Below, piece by piece: positions 1-11,385 of a DNA stretch of 64,000 bases; within the stretch, counting starts at the first letter, position 1; each line of letters starts with the position of its first letter. The notes beneath the pieces are model-generated. The model had not been told where the DNA came from, did not search any database, and was given only the letters and a program-made list of their open reading frames with translations. This stretch comes from Lyophyllum atratum (taxonomy: Eukaryota; Basidiomycota; Agaricomycetes; Agaricales; Lyophyllaceae). The translations under genes and the position numbers were made by a program. The DNA lies in contig JACGCN010000035.1 in assembly GCA_014905825.1 (NCBI GenBank), forward strand, positions 1 through 64,000, given 5' to 3'.

Positions 1-855
1 TCTCTAGATCTGCGTGGGCCTTCAATATATGTTCGGTGTGAGAGGGAAAGTTATCGTAGTGCATGCCAATGCCGACGCTCGCAGATCGTCCTGATCAGAA
101 CACCATATCAAGCGGGGAGGCTTGAAAGTTGAACAAAGTCCCAGTTGACATTGCGGAGGTCAGAAGGTGCCCAACTTCCCATGTATTCAACGTCCCTTCG
201 AAGTCTCGTAGATCCATGGAAACATTCTATCATCCTGTACTTGAAGCTTGTGATGCTTGAGGGAAATCTAATCTGCCAATTGTACACGGCGATCAGGCGC
301 AAGAGAAGGCAAGCCTGAGAGAGAACGGAGGATGCTATATTTGTGCAGCTTTGTCAAAAGCTTTAGACCTAAGCAGACCTAAGCCTTTGTTTCTGCCCCT
401 TTCTGGGTTGGACACAAGAGTGACCGTAGCAATTCTGGGCTGCGGATTCAAGATCTTGTGAAGAACTACTAACTACAAGAACAGGGCCTCACCTGGTCAC
501 TGATACGCAAAGGTAACGTCAGATTAATCAACTATCGCACCTGTAGCTCACCAGCAAACGAGTTAATGCAGAACACCTGCCGGCGAGAGGAACTGTCAAG
601 TTCGACAGGGTTCATTTAACATCAGCCAATATCAGTTGAAGCATGGCGCCTTCGTGTACGGATATACATCTATGTACACCCAAGAGTTCATCTCTGAACG
701 TCATCTGTAGTCGCTGAACTCAAGGCCAAGGCGGGCAAGGCTAAAGATGCAACGATGTCTAAGGTTCGGGATACAAGAGACAAGAATACAAGGTATTCAT
801 CCCTTCGCTTTATATCATGGTGATTTGGGCTTAATGAGTTAATCGCAGTGTGCCG
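1..855. other. Left-edge region without a confident gene
   Basis: No gene can be established here. On the minus strand, bases 302-108 are open and begin MRLIAVYNWQIRF. Bases ~75-1 are open in another frame (GMHYDNFPSHTEHILKAHAD), which reads like real protein and could be an exon of a gene continuing past the left edge. The two could be joined by an intron ending at the AG near base 99, but I could not find a clean in-phase junction. Bases 350-850 hold nothing I can name apart from a short direct repeat of agacctaagc at about 365-390. Confidence 0.2.
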
Positions 856-1347
856 ATGGCTAAGACTAACTGGGATCCATACAGCAAGCAGCCGGCGCCT
901 CCACCCCCTCCGCCTAGAGTACACTCAAACACCCGCCCAGCCCCCTCGTTCCCACCTCCACCACCGGCCCCCAACCGTCCGACTTTGCCGCCGCCCCCAT
1001 CCCGGACACCCTCGATTCCTAGCCGAACACCCACGCTGCCCAGTCGCTCTCCGGCCTTCACATCGCCGTCTTCGTCGCCTGCACTTACACCAACCCCGGC
1101 ACCCCGCCCACCGCCTCGTTCCCTACCATCATCTACCCTGCCATCATCTGGACCACCCCCGATCATCCGGTCAACTCGTCCGGACATTGCTCCCCGTGTT
1201 TTTGATAAGCAACAGGAACCTACGATCGATTGGGCAAATCTCTCTGATGAGGATAAGGAGGTCTTCTTCAGCTGGCTGGACGAGTTCTTCAGCAAGTCGC
1301 TCAATATAACCATCCCACCCAGGGATTCCCGCGCCGTCCATCGATAA
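856..1347 (+). CDS. Small proline-rich protein, function unknown
   Basis: Single-exon frame of 163 codons starting at the ATG at 856; an upstream in-frame GTG at 850 is not a plausible eukaryotic start. Residues ~1-115 are very rich in Pro, Ser and Thr, with poly-Pro runs (PPPPPP) and repeated PSRTP/PSRSP units, the kind of sequence bound by SH3 and WW domains. The last ~45 residues form a different, acidic and aromatic segment (WANLSDEDKEVFFSWLDEFF), which looks like a short conserved helix. No signal peptide or membrane segment is visible. An adaptor or cytoskeletal scaffold is possible by inference only. A further 3' exon cannot be excluded. The 199-codon frame on the opposite strand is a shadow caused by the base bias. 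Confidence 0.55.
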   Translation: MAKTNWDPYSKQPAPPPPPPRVHSNTRPAPSFPPPPPAPNRPTLPPPPSRTPSIPSRTPTLPSRSPAFTSPSSSPALTPTPAPRPPPRSLPSSTLPSSGPPPIIRSTRPDIAPRVFDKQQEPTIDWANLSDEDKEVFFSWLDEFFSKSLNITIPPRDSRAVHR

Positions 1348-2709
1348 CTACCTTTGCGCACTTGTAAGTATTTGTTCGTCCAGGACACGACTAGCATGAA
1401 CACCATATAAACTAGCCTCGTCCCACCCATCGACTGCCGGGAACCGCTCTTAATCCATGAATCTGACTGTCTTTCATGCAGACCACGGATGCACGATCAT
1501 AAGAGCATCACGTCGCATCTGCCATCGGCACTGGGGTAGGGTACAAGGGCTGCTGAATTGCATAGACGCCTCTTGACGACGGATCTACTCTAGCGGTGGT
1601 CGATGTACCAGTGCAAAGAATAAGATGTTCGCTTCGACTCCTAATGGACGTCCTGACATCGAGTTCTGCTCAGCAAAATCGGCAGAGGGCTGATTAGCCT
1701 TCAGGCGTCTTTGTAACTCGCGGTAGGCAGTGCAGTTATCAGCTTAGATATCTGAGATTCCTTGCGACTCGTTATTTTCCTGTAGGTCGCTTACATTGAC
1801 AACCTGTGTGTGCTCTCGCCTTTCTGCTTGAACGCTGATAGCTCGTAAATAAACACGGGCCCGGTTTACTGACATGCACCCTCTTCAACACTAAAATTCG
1901 TGATCAAAACATATGCAGGGGCTCTTATGACTTATCGAAGCTCGTTCGCTCTAAATTAATGGGGCATGATCAGGTGGCATTCTATATTTCAAACACTTAG
2001 TGCGCCACTCACTCCTCGATCTCCTTCCGTCTTCAAAGTTCAGTCGTGACGCGTTCGCGCTTCCTCAAAAAGATAAGTTCTCAAAGCACAAGTCCGGGGT
2101 GAGCCACCACCACTCGCGTCGTTGTGATACAGAGTCTGCTTTCTATGTGCCGGAGGAAATGATGGTATCGTGGCGCTTCCGGGCTTTCCTGACACACTCT
2201 CTCGCTCTCCGCGCCGCGGTTGAGCAGCCCTACTACATGTCTGGACTTAGCCCGGCCGTTGCTTTCGGTGGATTGAATGGAATCGTTCACTGATCCACAT
2301 AACATGATCAAGGCTTCACGTCGGATTTAAGTACCCAAGGTACTTTGAGCTTTATTGCCCTCACACTGCAGGCGCCGATCCCGTTCCTCGGCCTAGAACT
2401 TTTCTGCATCGTTGTAGGCCTGACGACCCATCGTCGGACGCAGCACTGAACGACAATGGCATCCTGTAGGTCGTTCATTTGGGGTGTCCGCCCGGTGCCT
2501 CACACTCACTAAAAATATCTTGCTCGCGCCATGCACGACGCAAAAGTCTTTAGTGATACTTATTTCCTCTCATAGTGGCCATCTATATCTTACACTTTGT
2601 TGCTATCACGTATAATGTCGTTACTTACTAATACTACATATCGATCTTTCCCGCATGTGACATAAATAATGCCGCCAACGTTTAACCAAACCAACGAGAC
2701 ACAAGTCAA
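1348..2709. other. Intergenic, no gene recognised
   Basis: About 1.36 kb between the proline-rich gene and the 3' end of the GH30 gene. The longest open frame (2000-2293, +, 97 codons) has no recognisable motif and no splice-linked continuation, so I do not call it. No tRNA, transposon ends or long repeat are visible. Confidence 0.4.
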
Positions 2710-5319
2710 TCAATCAAAAGTGAGTCTCTCTTGCTTCCCACCTTCTGTCTCAGCATACACAGGGTACTCTCTCGTCGTCGCATCCAGGGCCTCGGCAGGG
2801 GCTGGAGCAGGGGTTCACGTAAATAAATCGCAAATCCGTCCAATTAAAAAGACGACTCACCATACCACCACAACGTCGTCACACCCACAGGGAAGGTATA
2901 CAATGCCTGAAAGTATACTCAAGTGAATTCTCTCAACTCCGAACTAATTACGTCCACTCATCTGCATACCACGGAACTCGATCGTAGTCTGGACAGGTGT
3001 CGGATTCCATCCTCCAACACTATCATCCCCTACATTCTGGATCAGATTTCGCTGTACATACACATTCAGAAACAACCATCTCCCACAATTCATGAGGACC
3101 ACAAGCGAATATCGAAGCCAGTCTGAAGCCGAAACGCGTCCAGTAACATAGGCTCCAACTCTCAGCGCCCAGTTTAGCCCGCCCCCCACAGTCACGCCGA
3201 TCCGCTTGCCCCAGGGTCCACCCACGTCGCGAGGTAGAACTGCTTTGGATGCTTGGGCCATGGAATAGACTGCAATATTTTAATTGGGGTCAGTTGTTGC
3301 TCGAACTGTCACAATGACATGGGAATAACGGATGGGATGTACATTCTTGATTGACACTGTACGTGCCATCTGCGTTGACTTGGACAATCGGACGGCAGCC
3401 TGGACCTCCGCAGCTGCTTGTTCCTGGCAGTTTCGGGTTCCCGGAACCATCCAGCGCGATATTCCACATCAAAACAGAGTGCGCATTGTGCGTCACGGAC
3501 CCTGGATTCTCGTTCAGCGAAATGGACGATTTTGTACTGTCGGATTTTCTTACCGATGAACCTGGGAGGTGAGATAATACCATGGGATTTCGGACTACGA
3601 GTGTGATGACTTACAATTATCCATATACCACTTTAAAGACTCGTCAGCAGGCATCTAACGAGGAGCCCGAGATACATACCTTGATATCACTCCACCAATC
3701 GCTTCCAAAGGTTCCAGTGCATTCTTGATCATCAACGGCTGATCAGCGCCAGTGACACCTAAATCTCCTCACAAGTTCTCACCTGTAAGGTATATTTCCT
3801 AGTCCTTGTTTAACTGGAGGTATGAGGGGTAGAACGGTAACGATACCTTCTGCGGGTATTTCGTATGAAAGCTGTCTTGTTGGCTGACCGTTCCCTTTTA
3901 CTCGGTCAGCACATTCGGATGTAACAGACTGACTCGGAACCTACGGAATAACAGTGGAACGCGACACCATCGAAAGCGTCTCCCGCGTCCTGCATCAATG
4001 TCACCGGGTACGCAGACGCGTCATCCCAGTTATGCTCGTACCCTGGGTAAATTCATCACCTCGCCAATTGCCCCTCAAAACATCTAGCACGGCACAGCTC
4101 ACCAATCAACTTAACCCCGAGAACCCGTTAGCATTCATCAGACTTCTCAAGGCGTTTCCGATCTGTCCTTCCTGAGCGGGGGTTAGTTTAGCTGTCGGAT
4201 ACGTGGGATTGACATTCTGCGGCTCGTTCTGGATGGATATAGCATAGACGGAGATGCCTTTGCTCTTGAATCCTTGGAGGCACCTTAGAAGGTACGTGGC
4301 GTCTGCGGGTCCGCAATGTCAGTGAGTGATTTGGGGACATTGGGCGGAAGGTGGGTATCACAGGTCTGGATTAGACTAGACTTCAGCGCGCCGCCGTCCA
4401 TAGTACCTCCATCCTTCATCCATCCCGGCTGTTTGAGCAATGATATTTAACCCTAGAAGCTGCATTTCTAAAGCCCAGGAGAATACCTACAGGCGACCAA
4501 GGCGCGACGTGAATTCGGAGAACTGTAAGACACCACACCTGTGAGCCTGACTCTCGGGGTACATTACGCGGAGACGTCGCTCACTACTATTGACCGATTT
4601 GATGTCATTGATCACCGAAAAGAGGTAAGAAGGGGCTCTATTGATGTCGAACTTGCTGAACGACGTATCGCCATCCGTATCGTCAAAGCTATAATCTGGC
4701 ACGATGGTATTCATTCAATGAGGACCCCGTAAGTAAAAAAGGAACGGAAAAGTGTGTACCACGAGCAGAAAAGTCGGATGCCCCCAGTGGGACGCGCAGG
4801 TAGCTCAGACCAGCAGCGTTAGCTGCGTCCGTCGGCGAAAAAAGGTAATTAATCAACTTCCAGTAGTTCACGGAGTTCTTCGTCTGCGAAGGGATATGTC
4901 CGCCATAAGAAATCACCCTCTTAAAATAGAAGGCGGTATCGCACCTTCAAATTAGAGCAGAAGAATCGGCTGTGTGCGTTCTTCAAATCAGCAAAGTCTT
5001 CCAGCTGATACATGTGTACGCAATACTCAATGAACCACCAAAGCCCCAGATGGATTGAAAGGTCGCGGTCTCGTCGACAACGATATCTGCTGCGCCGATA
5101 GCACTCGGCGTGCCGAAGTTGATCGGTGTCGAAGGCTTGAGCGACGTGAATAGCTTGGACCGATCCCATGTCGTCTGCCACTAGAAGACGATCGCAAGGT
5201 CAATAAATCGAAAACGGTACGCGACGTTGCGCGGGACTTACAAAATCCCAAATTTGCTGAGAAGCTACTGGCTCGAAGGCCACGAGGCAAGCGACGATCA
5301 GAGCCCTGATGAGATGCAT
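2710..5319 (-). CDS. GH30 endo-beta-1,6-glucanase family, apparently frameshifted
   Basis: Secreted glycoside hydrolase of family GH30, which in basidiomycetes cleaves beta-1,6-glucan of fungal walls. The start at 5319 gives a signal peptide (MHLIRALIVACLVAFEPVAS). About a dozen short exons carry family landmarks in order: IWGFGGSL, NYWKLINYLFSPTDAANAAG, SYLRVPLGASDFSA, HVAPWSPPGWMKDGG, AISIQNEPQN (acid/base Glu), GYEHNWDDA, FHCY, EIYLTECTGTFGSDWW (nucleophile Glu, codon split by an intron), MWNIALDGSGNPKLPGT, then the C-terminal beta-sandwich ending TFPVGVTTLWWYA. At three conserved places the frame is one base out of phase: after DSSAL (~4945), at SG-VKLIG (~4105) and at the DN-L-FIG splice (~3560-3615). 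A stretch near 3060-3110 does not match the family. It may be a decaying gene or carry consensus indels. The stop at 2710 is my best choice. Confidence 0.85.
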
Positions 5320-7004
5320 GGCTAAAGTGTAAAAGGATGCCTTCTGCTCGCGAACGTATCACGGTACAATTTAACACAGGGACTAGAGACCCTTGTCCCT
5401 GCCGTATTACTGGATGGGCTGAAGAGACTCTGGTAAGTCGAGCAGTTCTCTCTTATAACATCGGTTCTGACGCAGAGTATCAGCTAGTACTATCATAGTG
5501 CTCCACAAGTGATCATGAGAGACTCCACTGAAGAACAAGAATCAAAGAACCCTGATCAGGCTCGAAGAGTTAATGTCAAAACATCCCTAATGGGTTTCAG
5601 TGAGCGATGGAAGCAATTACAAAAACAGTGACATAGAAGCACGACTCGTGGCTGGACAGTCTCGCGGGAGCGAGACTGCAGCCCATGTGCATTGAAGGTC
5701 ACCAGACGTGACGTGAATGTAGGACTGCCACGGAACCGAACATCCAGCAACTGCCTGCCATTGTCAAATGACGAGGTGTCGTTTAAACTTTACAAAGCAT
5801 CCCACTTCTCAGCGACAACATTGAGCGCCACAAGAGAGGTAGACGGAAAGCAGAAAGCAGAAAGCGGAGGGACCCGTTCAAGGAAGGCGAAGAATGACAC
5901 ACAAACGGGTCTGAAGCAATCGTTCTGTTGTGACCACATCAGCGGCGGCACTGGCAGTGGCAAGGTACGCAGTTTTGGTATCTGTACATTCGATACCTCG
6001 TCACGTATCACTATAAATCTGCATGAGCAGCCCCCAAGGCGAAACTAGCCAGCGCTCCTGCTGACAGCCTACATGGAATGTCGTAAAAAGATCAACCCAA
6101 GGTCGTAGAGGAGGGATAGCGGCTACTAGTAGCCACATGTGTCGAAGAGATGAACAGTCCACTGGTCAGTGCATGTCCAGTATAGCTCTTGTAGACCGGG
6201 TCTGGGAACACGCAGAGGTATTCCAGATGAGCCGCACAGCGGCGACCCGACGATGAACACGGCGAGCAGACGAAGACTGCCTGCCGCTGATGGCAGTCCG
6301 AGCAAAACAAACGACGCGCCACGTCACGTGTATCCCACCTCTTAAATCCGAGATATTGAAATTCCGGGTTACCACAGGTTATCCTGGACCTCTGAGCTCT
6401 AGTACTCAAAGCACTTGCGCTGGAGCAAGCCATGTGCCGAGCTACCTGGGCAGGCGAGGACGCTCAGATAGGCTTACCATCGACTTGAGACTCGTCCGAC
6501 ACGCCGAGAGACACCGAGGGTCATTGCGAAATTTCGCAGATCTGCGTTCAGGATCCTGAAATCCACTCTTTCTTCGCTCCCCTGGCCCTCCGCCTTGATA
6601 TGACATCTCCATCGAATTGCGACACCACCAGTTTTTGACGCGATTACTTCCGGAGAAAAGGGAGTAAAAGAGGAAGAAAGTGGGATGCGTTACTTGATTC
6701 CCTTCATAGAACTGCATGATATGCACATGTCATCACCAAGATCCTCTTTGTTGAGCATCAGAGTAAGGGTAGATCACAACAGATTGGAAATCAGAACAAG
6801 GTTCAGTGTCCAGCTGGATCGGAGGCTGCCTTCCCAGCGACATAGGACATGTCGCCGGGCGACTCAGGCAAGAAATGGCCATGCTTCGGAGGGAAAACTT
6901 GACTCAGCAAGAACACTGAGCTGTAATGATACAGGGTAAGCGTGATGAGAAGAGGGGAAGCAGAAAACACATTGCAACGAAGTAGACCAACATACAAACG
7001 GACT
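5320..7004. other. Intergenic, no gene recognised
   Basis: About 1.7 kb between the start of the GH30 gene and the 3' end of the AP-1 beta gene. It includes the GH30 promoter. Open frames of 85-118 codons on both strands (for example 5692-6048 + and 6433-6092 -) overlap one another, show no motif and no convincing splice continuation. No RNA gene or repeat is visible. Confidence 0.4.
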
Positions 7005-9688
7005 CTAAAACAAACCAAGAAGATCGTCCTGCTGCGACGGCTGCTGCTGCGGTGGGGCAGGGCTAGGCGTTGACGGGGTCTGTCCAAAACCACCCAGGCC
7101 CAGCCCAGCCATCGGGGTCGCCAGGCTTGGCGTGACAGGCGACATCCCCCCGAAGCCCGTATGGCCACCCCCGAACGAGAACCCTCCTGGCGCCCCAGCC
7201 GAAAGCCCACCCCCGCCACCACCGCCAAAGATAGAAACGAGGTCGTCGAGTGGGTTACTCGATGTCCCGGCGAGCAGACTCGCCGCTGCTGGTGTCTGCG
7301 AGAGCACTTGTGTCGCAGCGAGTCCAGACGGCTGTCCGTCCATCGCAGGTTCATCGTCAAAGTCGCTGGTGCGACGTCAGTCATGGAAGGGTCGTATGCT
7401 GAAGAAGAGACAAAACATACAGCAAATTCTCTGCCTGCTGCCCAGCAACGACAGTTTGCAGAGCCTTCTGCGTCGAGAACTGGTCTTCCGACACACTAGT
7501 TCCCCAAGTTAGACCGAAGTTAGAAAAATGATATCATGAGAGAATCCACGCACTCGGTGCCCTTGCGCACAGCATCAGCCCCAACCCGTCCCCTTCCAAC
7601 AAAGGTCTCCTCCGGTTTATGATACACGCTCGCCAAACTCGAAATCTCGCCGAGCAGCTCCTCCAAGAGCGCAGGCGAGACGCTCGTCCGGGGTATTGAG
7701 ATCGGGGGCCTGTGTGCCAACACCACGGCCTAAAGACACACAGAGCGTCAGATCGCTGCTCAAGACCCTGCTGGTGAGAATATATACCTTCGCTGCTCCG
7801 GGATCCGTGGAAAGCAACCGCCAATAGATATATGCCCGATCACGAACGTCAGGGGAGTCGCAGTCTTTCGTTGCCGTCGTCAACACACGCTGTACCACGC
7901 CCTGCGCAGAGTCCGGTTTGTTAAGGAAGAGCTTCACCACGGCCGTCAGTGTTTGCAGTTGTACCTGTTGAACAATTATTGGTCACGGTGAAGACTTTAG
8001 ACACCAAGGTGACGAACAGGGTAAGATTCTTCAGTGAAGGTATCGACGAAGATGCCCAGGAGCTCATCCGCATTGTCGATCTTGTTGGCATATTCACCAA
8101 TTATCCAGATCAGCGAGGCTTTGGCCTCGGGCTCGTCAAGCTCGTCCAGGTTAGCGCAAAGTGTGGGGATGACACCTTCGTATGTCGAGGGGTATTTTCG
8201 GAAGATGTCCTGGCAAGGATTGAGGGGGAGATTGTCAAAGTCCAATAGGGGCTCGCACCTTCATAACAACGACGGCTTCTTGCACGACGTAACTAACACG
8301 GGTGGCGATGAGGTCAAGGAGGACATTGACGCAGCGTTCAGCCGCCACATCGATTTTCACAGCTGTTTGTCCGATTGCTTTGATACTCTTCCGGACGAAG
8401 TCGACATCCACCTCAGAGGCGTACCTGAAAGGGAAAGGGGAAAATATTGATAAGACAGTAAATGAATAGGAGGATAGTAGACGCACTCCTTCAGCTCGCT
8501 CAACAACGCATCCACATTCTTCTCGCTCGCCAACCTGACCATGATATCCAGCTTCTCGACCTTCACATACAAAGGGTCATTGTATTTGCAGAAGAAGACG
8601 CGCATCTCGTTTGATAGGATGTCTGGCCGCTTCTGAAGAAGAAGGTTGATATTTCGAAGTGCCACCCACTGGACTTCAGGTGGCGAAGACAATAGGGTGA
8701 CCAAAGGCGGAGCCATTTTGCGTACGAGTTGCTTGATGAGTTCCTCCCGTCGCACCCCACGCATGTGGATCATAATGACCTTGACTGCAGCGAGGACGAC
8801 GCTCCCATTAACGTGCTGGAACTGCGGCACGACGCGTTCGCAGATGTGCTCGCTCTCCTTCTCGTCCTGTGCGACGTATCGCGCCAGGGCATTGAGCACC
8901 GCGACTCTACCCCACTCAGAGCATTCGTTCAGCGCGATCAAGAGTTTGTTGAGGATGGAGGTGGTGATGATGAAGATGCCTGGGTCGGACGAGGAAGTGG
9001 ATGGCTGCGAAGTCGCGGCCGTGTGTATATCAGTCAGCGCAGCTACTGTATTCGCGACAACCTTTGAAACAGATTAGGCAGGTGATCCAATGTATATGGT
9101 CGTTGTGGCACTCACCATGGGGTTGCTATCCGCGATCATCTCCTGCAGCTGCTCCAGAAACCCATTGTCGATGACCAACTCCGGCTTAAGATCATACAGT
9201 TTTGCAACACACAAGGCTGCCGTCTTGCGCACGTACGGGTTCTCGTCCCGGAGACATTTTTGTAGCGGGTCGCACAGGTAATCTATGATCTTCTCTGCAC
9301 GGAGACAGCCCATCGTCCGAATAGCGAGAGCCCTGACAAGCGGGTTTGGATCATCTGTATCCTTGACGAAAGTGTTTACTGCGAGGATGACGAGCTCGGG
9401 TTGTGTCTTTGCATAGTTCATGAGATATAGGTAGACAAGCTTCTTCTGCTCGAGATCATCCGTCTGCATGTTCTTGAGAACATCTGGAAACAGGCCGCTA
9501 ACGTCTATTGCAACGTGAAACATATGAGATTAGCGAAAGTTGTAGATCTGTGTAATGGGCGTACCTTTGCCAACAGTCATGGATGCGATGGTACGCTTGA
9601 TAGCATCCTTGCGTTTCTCGCGATATTCGCTATTAAGGTCGACGCTGAGCTCATAGTTTTCTCCCTTTCGTGGAGCTCGTATGCTCAT
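7005..9688 (-). CDS. APL2: AP-1 complex beta subunit (beta-adaptin)
   Basis: Large subunit of a clathrin adaptor, acting in vesicle budding at the trans-Golgi and endosomes. The start at 9688 ([14 protein letters not shown]) opens the conserved N-terminus. Exons then give the alpha-solenoid trunk: [107 protein letters not shown] and [19 protein letters not shown]. The last exon codes a hinge of Gly, Pro, Ser and Gln (poly-Gly at ~7220) ending in DDLLGLF, which resembles a clathrin-box. The beta ear domain of animal proteins is absent, as in many fungal AP-1 beta chains. About 720 residues, with at least seven introns. AP-2 beta is the alternative; sequence alone does not fully separate them. 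Confidence 0.92.
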
Positions 9689-10220
9689 GGCGATCGTTTA
9701 GAGTGTGAAGGAGGTGGACGGCAGTTGGACGGCAGGGTCTACGACGAGGAACTCGCTCGGCCGTGATGGCAGTTGTCGGAATTCGGAATTATTGTTTCGT
9801 CCTCATGATCATCGTTAACATCTTGCTACCAAGTTCCACTTCATGCTCATCCTTGTCTGCGCAACCGACGGGCGATTATTTCAGACTCGATATCTGCATA
9901 TATGTGATTTCTGTCACTCGGAAAATTTTCATAGCTGTTCGAAGGTGTTGTACGACTTAAGATCGCAAATACGCTTGGGCACCAACTGTCGACTATCTGG
10001 GATCCCTTTCTATAGTTCAGAATCAATAGCGGGGTTATAAACTCGTTTATCGGTTTCAGCCAAGTGTGTCGATCTTTACCGCGTTGCAGCACCGTCTTCA
10101 GGTCTCTGACATGCGCTGGAAAGGAACGCAGAAGATACCGCGGCATTGCCGCCAATATTTTCTGTTGTAACAGCAAGCCTTATATAATCCACACTAGTCT
10201 GAAGCATTACATGTTCCCAT
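9689..10220. other. Intergenic between AP-1 beta and the GH16 gene
   Basis: About 530 bases holding the AP-1 beta promoter and the 3' flank of the GH16-type gene. A 109-codon minus-strand frame (10176-9847) has no motif and is not called. Confidence 0.4.
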
Positions 10221-11385
10221 TCAAATATTGCAGATTGTGCCAGAGCGTGTCGAAGTGTACCCCTTGTAGATCTCAATCGAACGGATATGAGTGATCGAAT
10301 TAGCAGTGGGAGGGCCGTTGGACCAGAACGGGTCGCCGTTGCTCCAGGAATTCCAGATCCAGGGGCCGGCCTGGGTCGGCACCTGCATCACCGTTGCATC
10401 AGCATGCCGGACAAGAAACAACAATGAAATGAGTAGGCATACGTTGGTGGTAAGCCGTGCCTTCTGGACACCGTCGATGTAGAATGTGGTGGCGTCAGCA
10501 GCCCACTGCGAGGTGATTCAAATCAGTCAATGAATTCATGTAACGGAAAGCGAGAACGGACATCGATTCGGTATTCTAGAAATGGAACACGCGTCTGTTA
10601 GATTCAATGTATGTGCTGATACGAATATGAGCCTACCATGGTATCCCTGCGAGGGATCAAACGTGAACGGCACGGTCGAGTGGGTAGAAGGTTGGCCCGG
10701 AACAAGAGCCTATACGTGATTATGCATCCATAAGTGAGAGCGTGGATGCGGCACGAAATAACCTTACCTGGTTACTAGCCCAGATACCAGCAGGGACTTG
10801 GGGAGTAGACGTCAGCGTGGTGCTCGTCAAGATCTCCCAGTCAGTCTCCTGGTTGTCATTGACTAGAAACATCGTGACCATTTTAATGCACTCCAGCTGC
10901 TCAATCTGATCACGTACGGTAGAAGAAGTTGCCCTCGACGACTCCGGGAACGCCGCTGGATTTGAGCACGGTCCTAACCGACGCGTACTTGAAGACGTCG
11001 TCCGTAGCGATCTCGGAACTCAGGATACTCCCGCTTCCTGTGTATGCAGACACCTTCATATCTAGCGACCCCGAACCGAATGCAACATTGTTGGGTGTGA
11101 ATGTGCGGGGAACGGGGCCTGCAGAGATGGGGTAGTCGCTGATGTAGATCCCATTTGCCCTATGATATGTTACACATCGTTAGATAGCAACGCGTGTACA
11201 TATCGTTCTAGGACTGACGAAAGCAAAGACGCAACATCTCCACCGGGTGAGACGCCTGAGAAGTCAATGAATTGCCTTTGTGTGAACCCTCCACTGATCA
11301 AAGGCGCGACGTAGGTGTTGCAAGCAGCGTGAGCTAGGGCGAACTGGAGGGCGAGTCCAAGAAGAGCCGACTTGACGAAGACCAT
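10221..11385 (-). CDS. Secreted GH16-type beta-glucanase
   Basis: Predicted secreted concanavalin A-like glucanase. The start at 11385 gives a signal peptide (MVFVKSALLGLALQFALAHA); an in-frame ATG at 11466 would bury it, so I prefer 11385. The catalytic GH16 signature ExDxE appears as ETDWEIL at about 10845, followed by the usual HEYRIDW and FYVDGVQKA strands. The C-terminal exon ends with GPWIWNSWSNGDPFWSNGPP and IRSIEIYKGYTS, a pattern I know from fungal wall-active or lichenase-like GH16 proteins. Six or so short introns interrupt it. Likely acts in the wall or outside the cell on beta-1,3/1,4- or beta-1,3/1,6-glucans; the exact substrate cannot be read from sequence. No frame break noticed. 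Confidence 0.82.

Noticed and set aside
831..1430. Minus-strand 199-codon frame rich in Gly
   Set aside because: Antisense of the Pro-rich protein; poly-Pro codons read backwards give poly-Gly.
2000..2311. Opposed frames of 97 and 76 codons
   Set aside because: Mutual shadows without motif or neighbours that could be exons of the same gene.
5692..6433. Open frames of 113-118 codons on both strands
   Set aside because: No recognisable domain, no consistent exon chain; expected by chance in 1.7 kb at this base composition.
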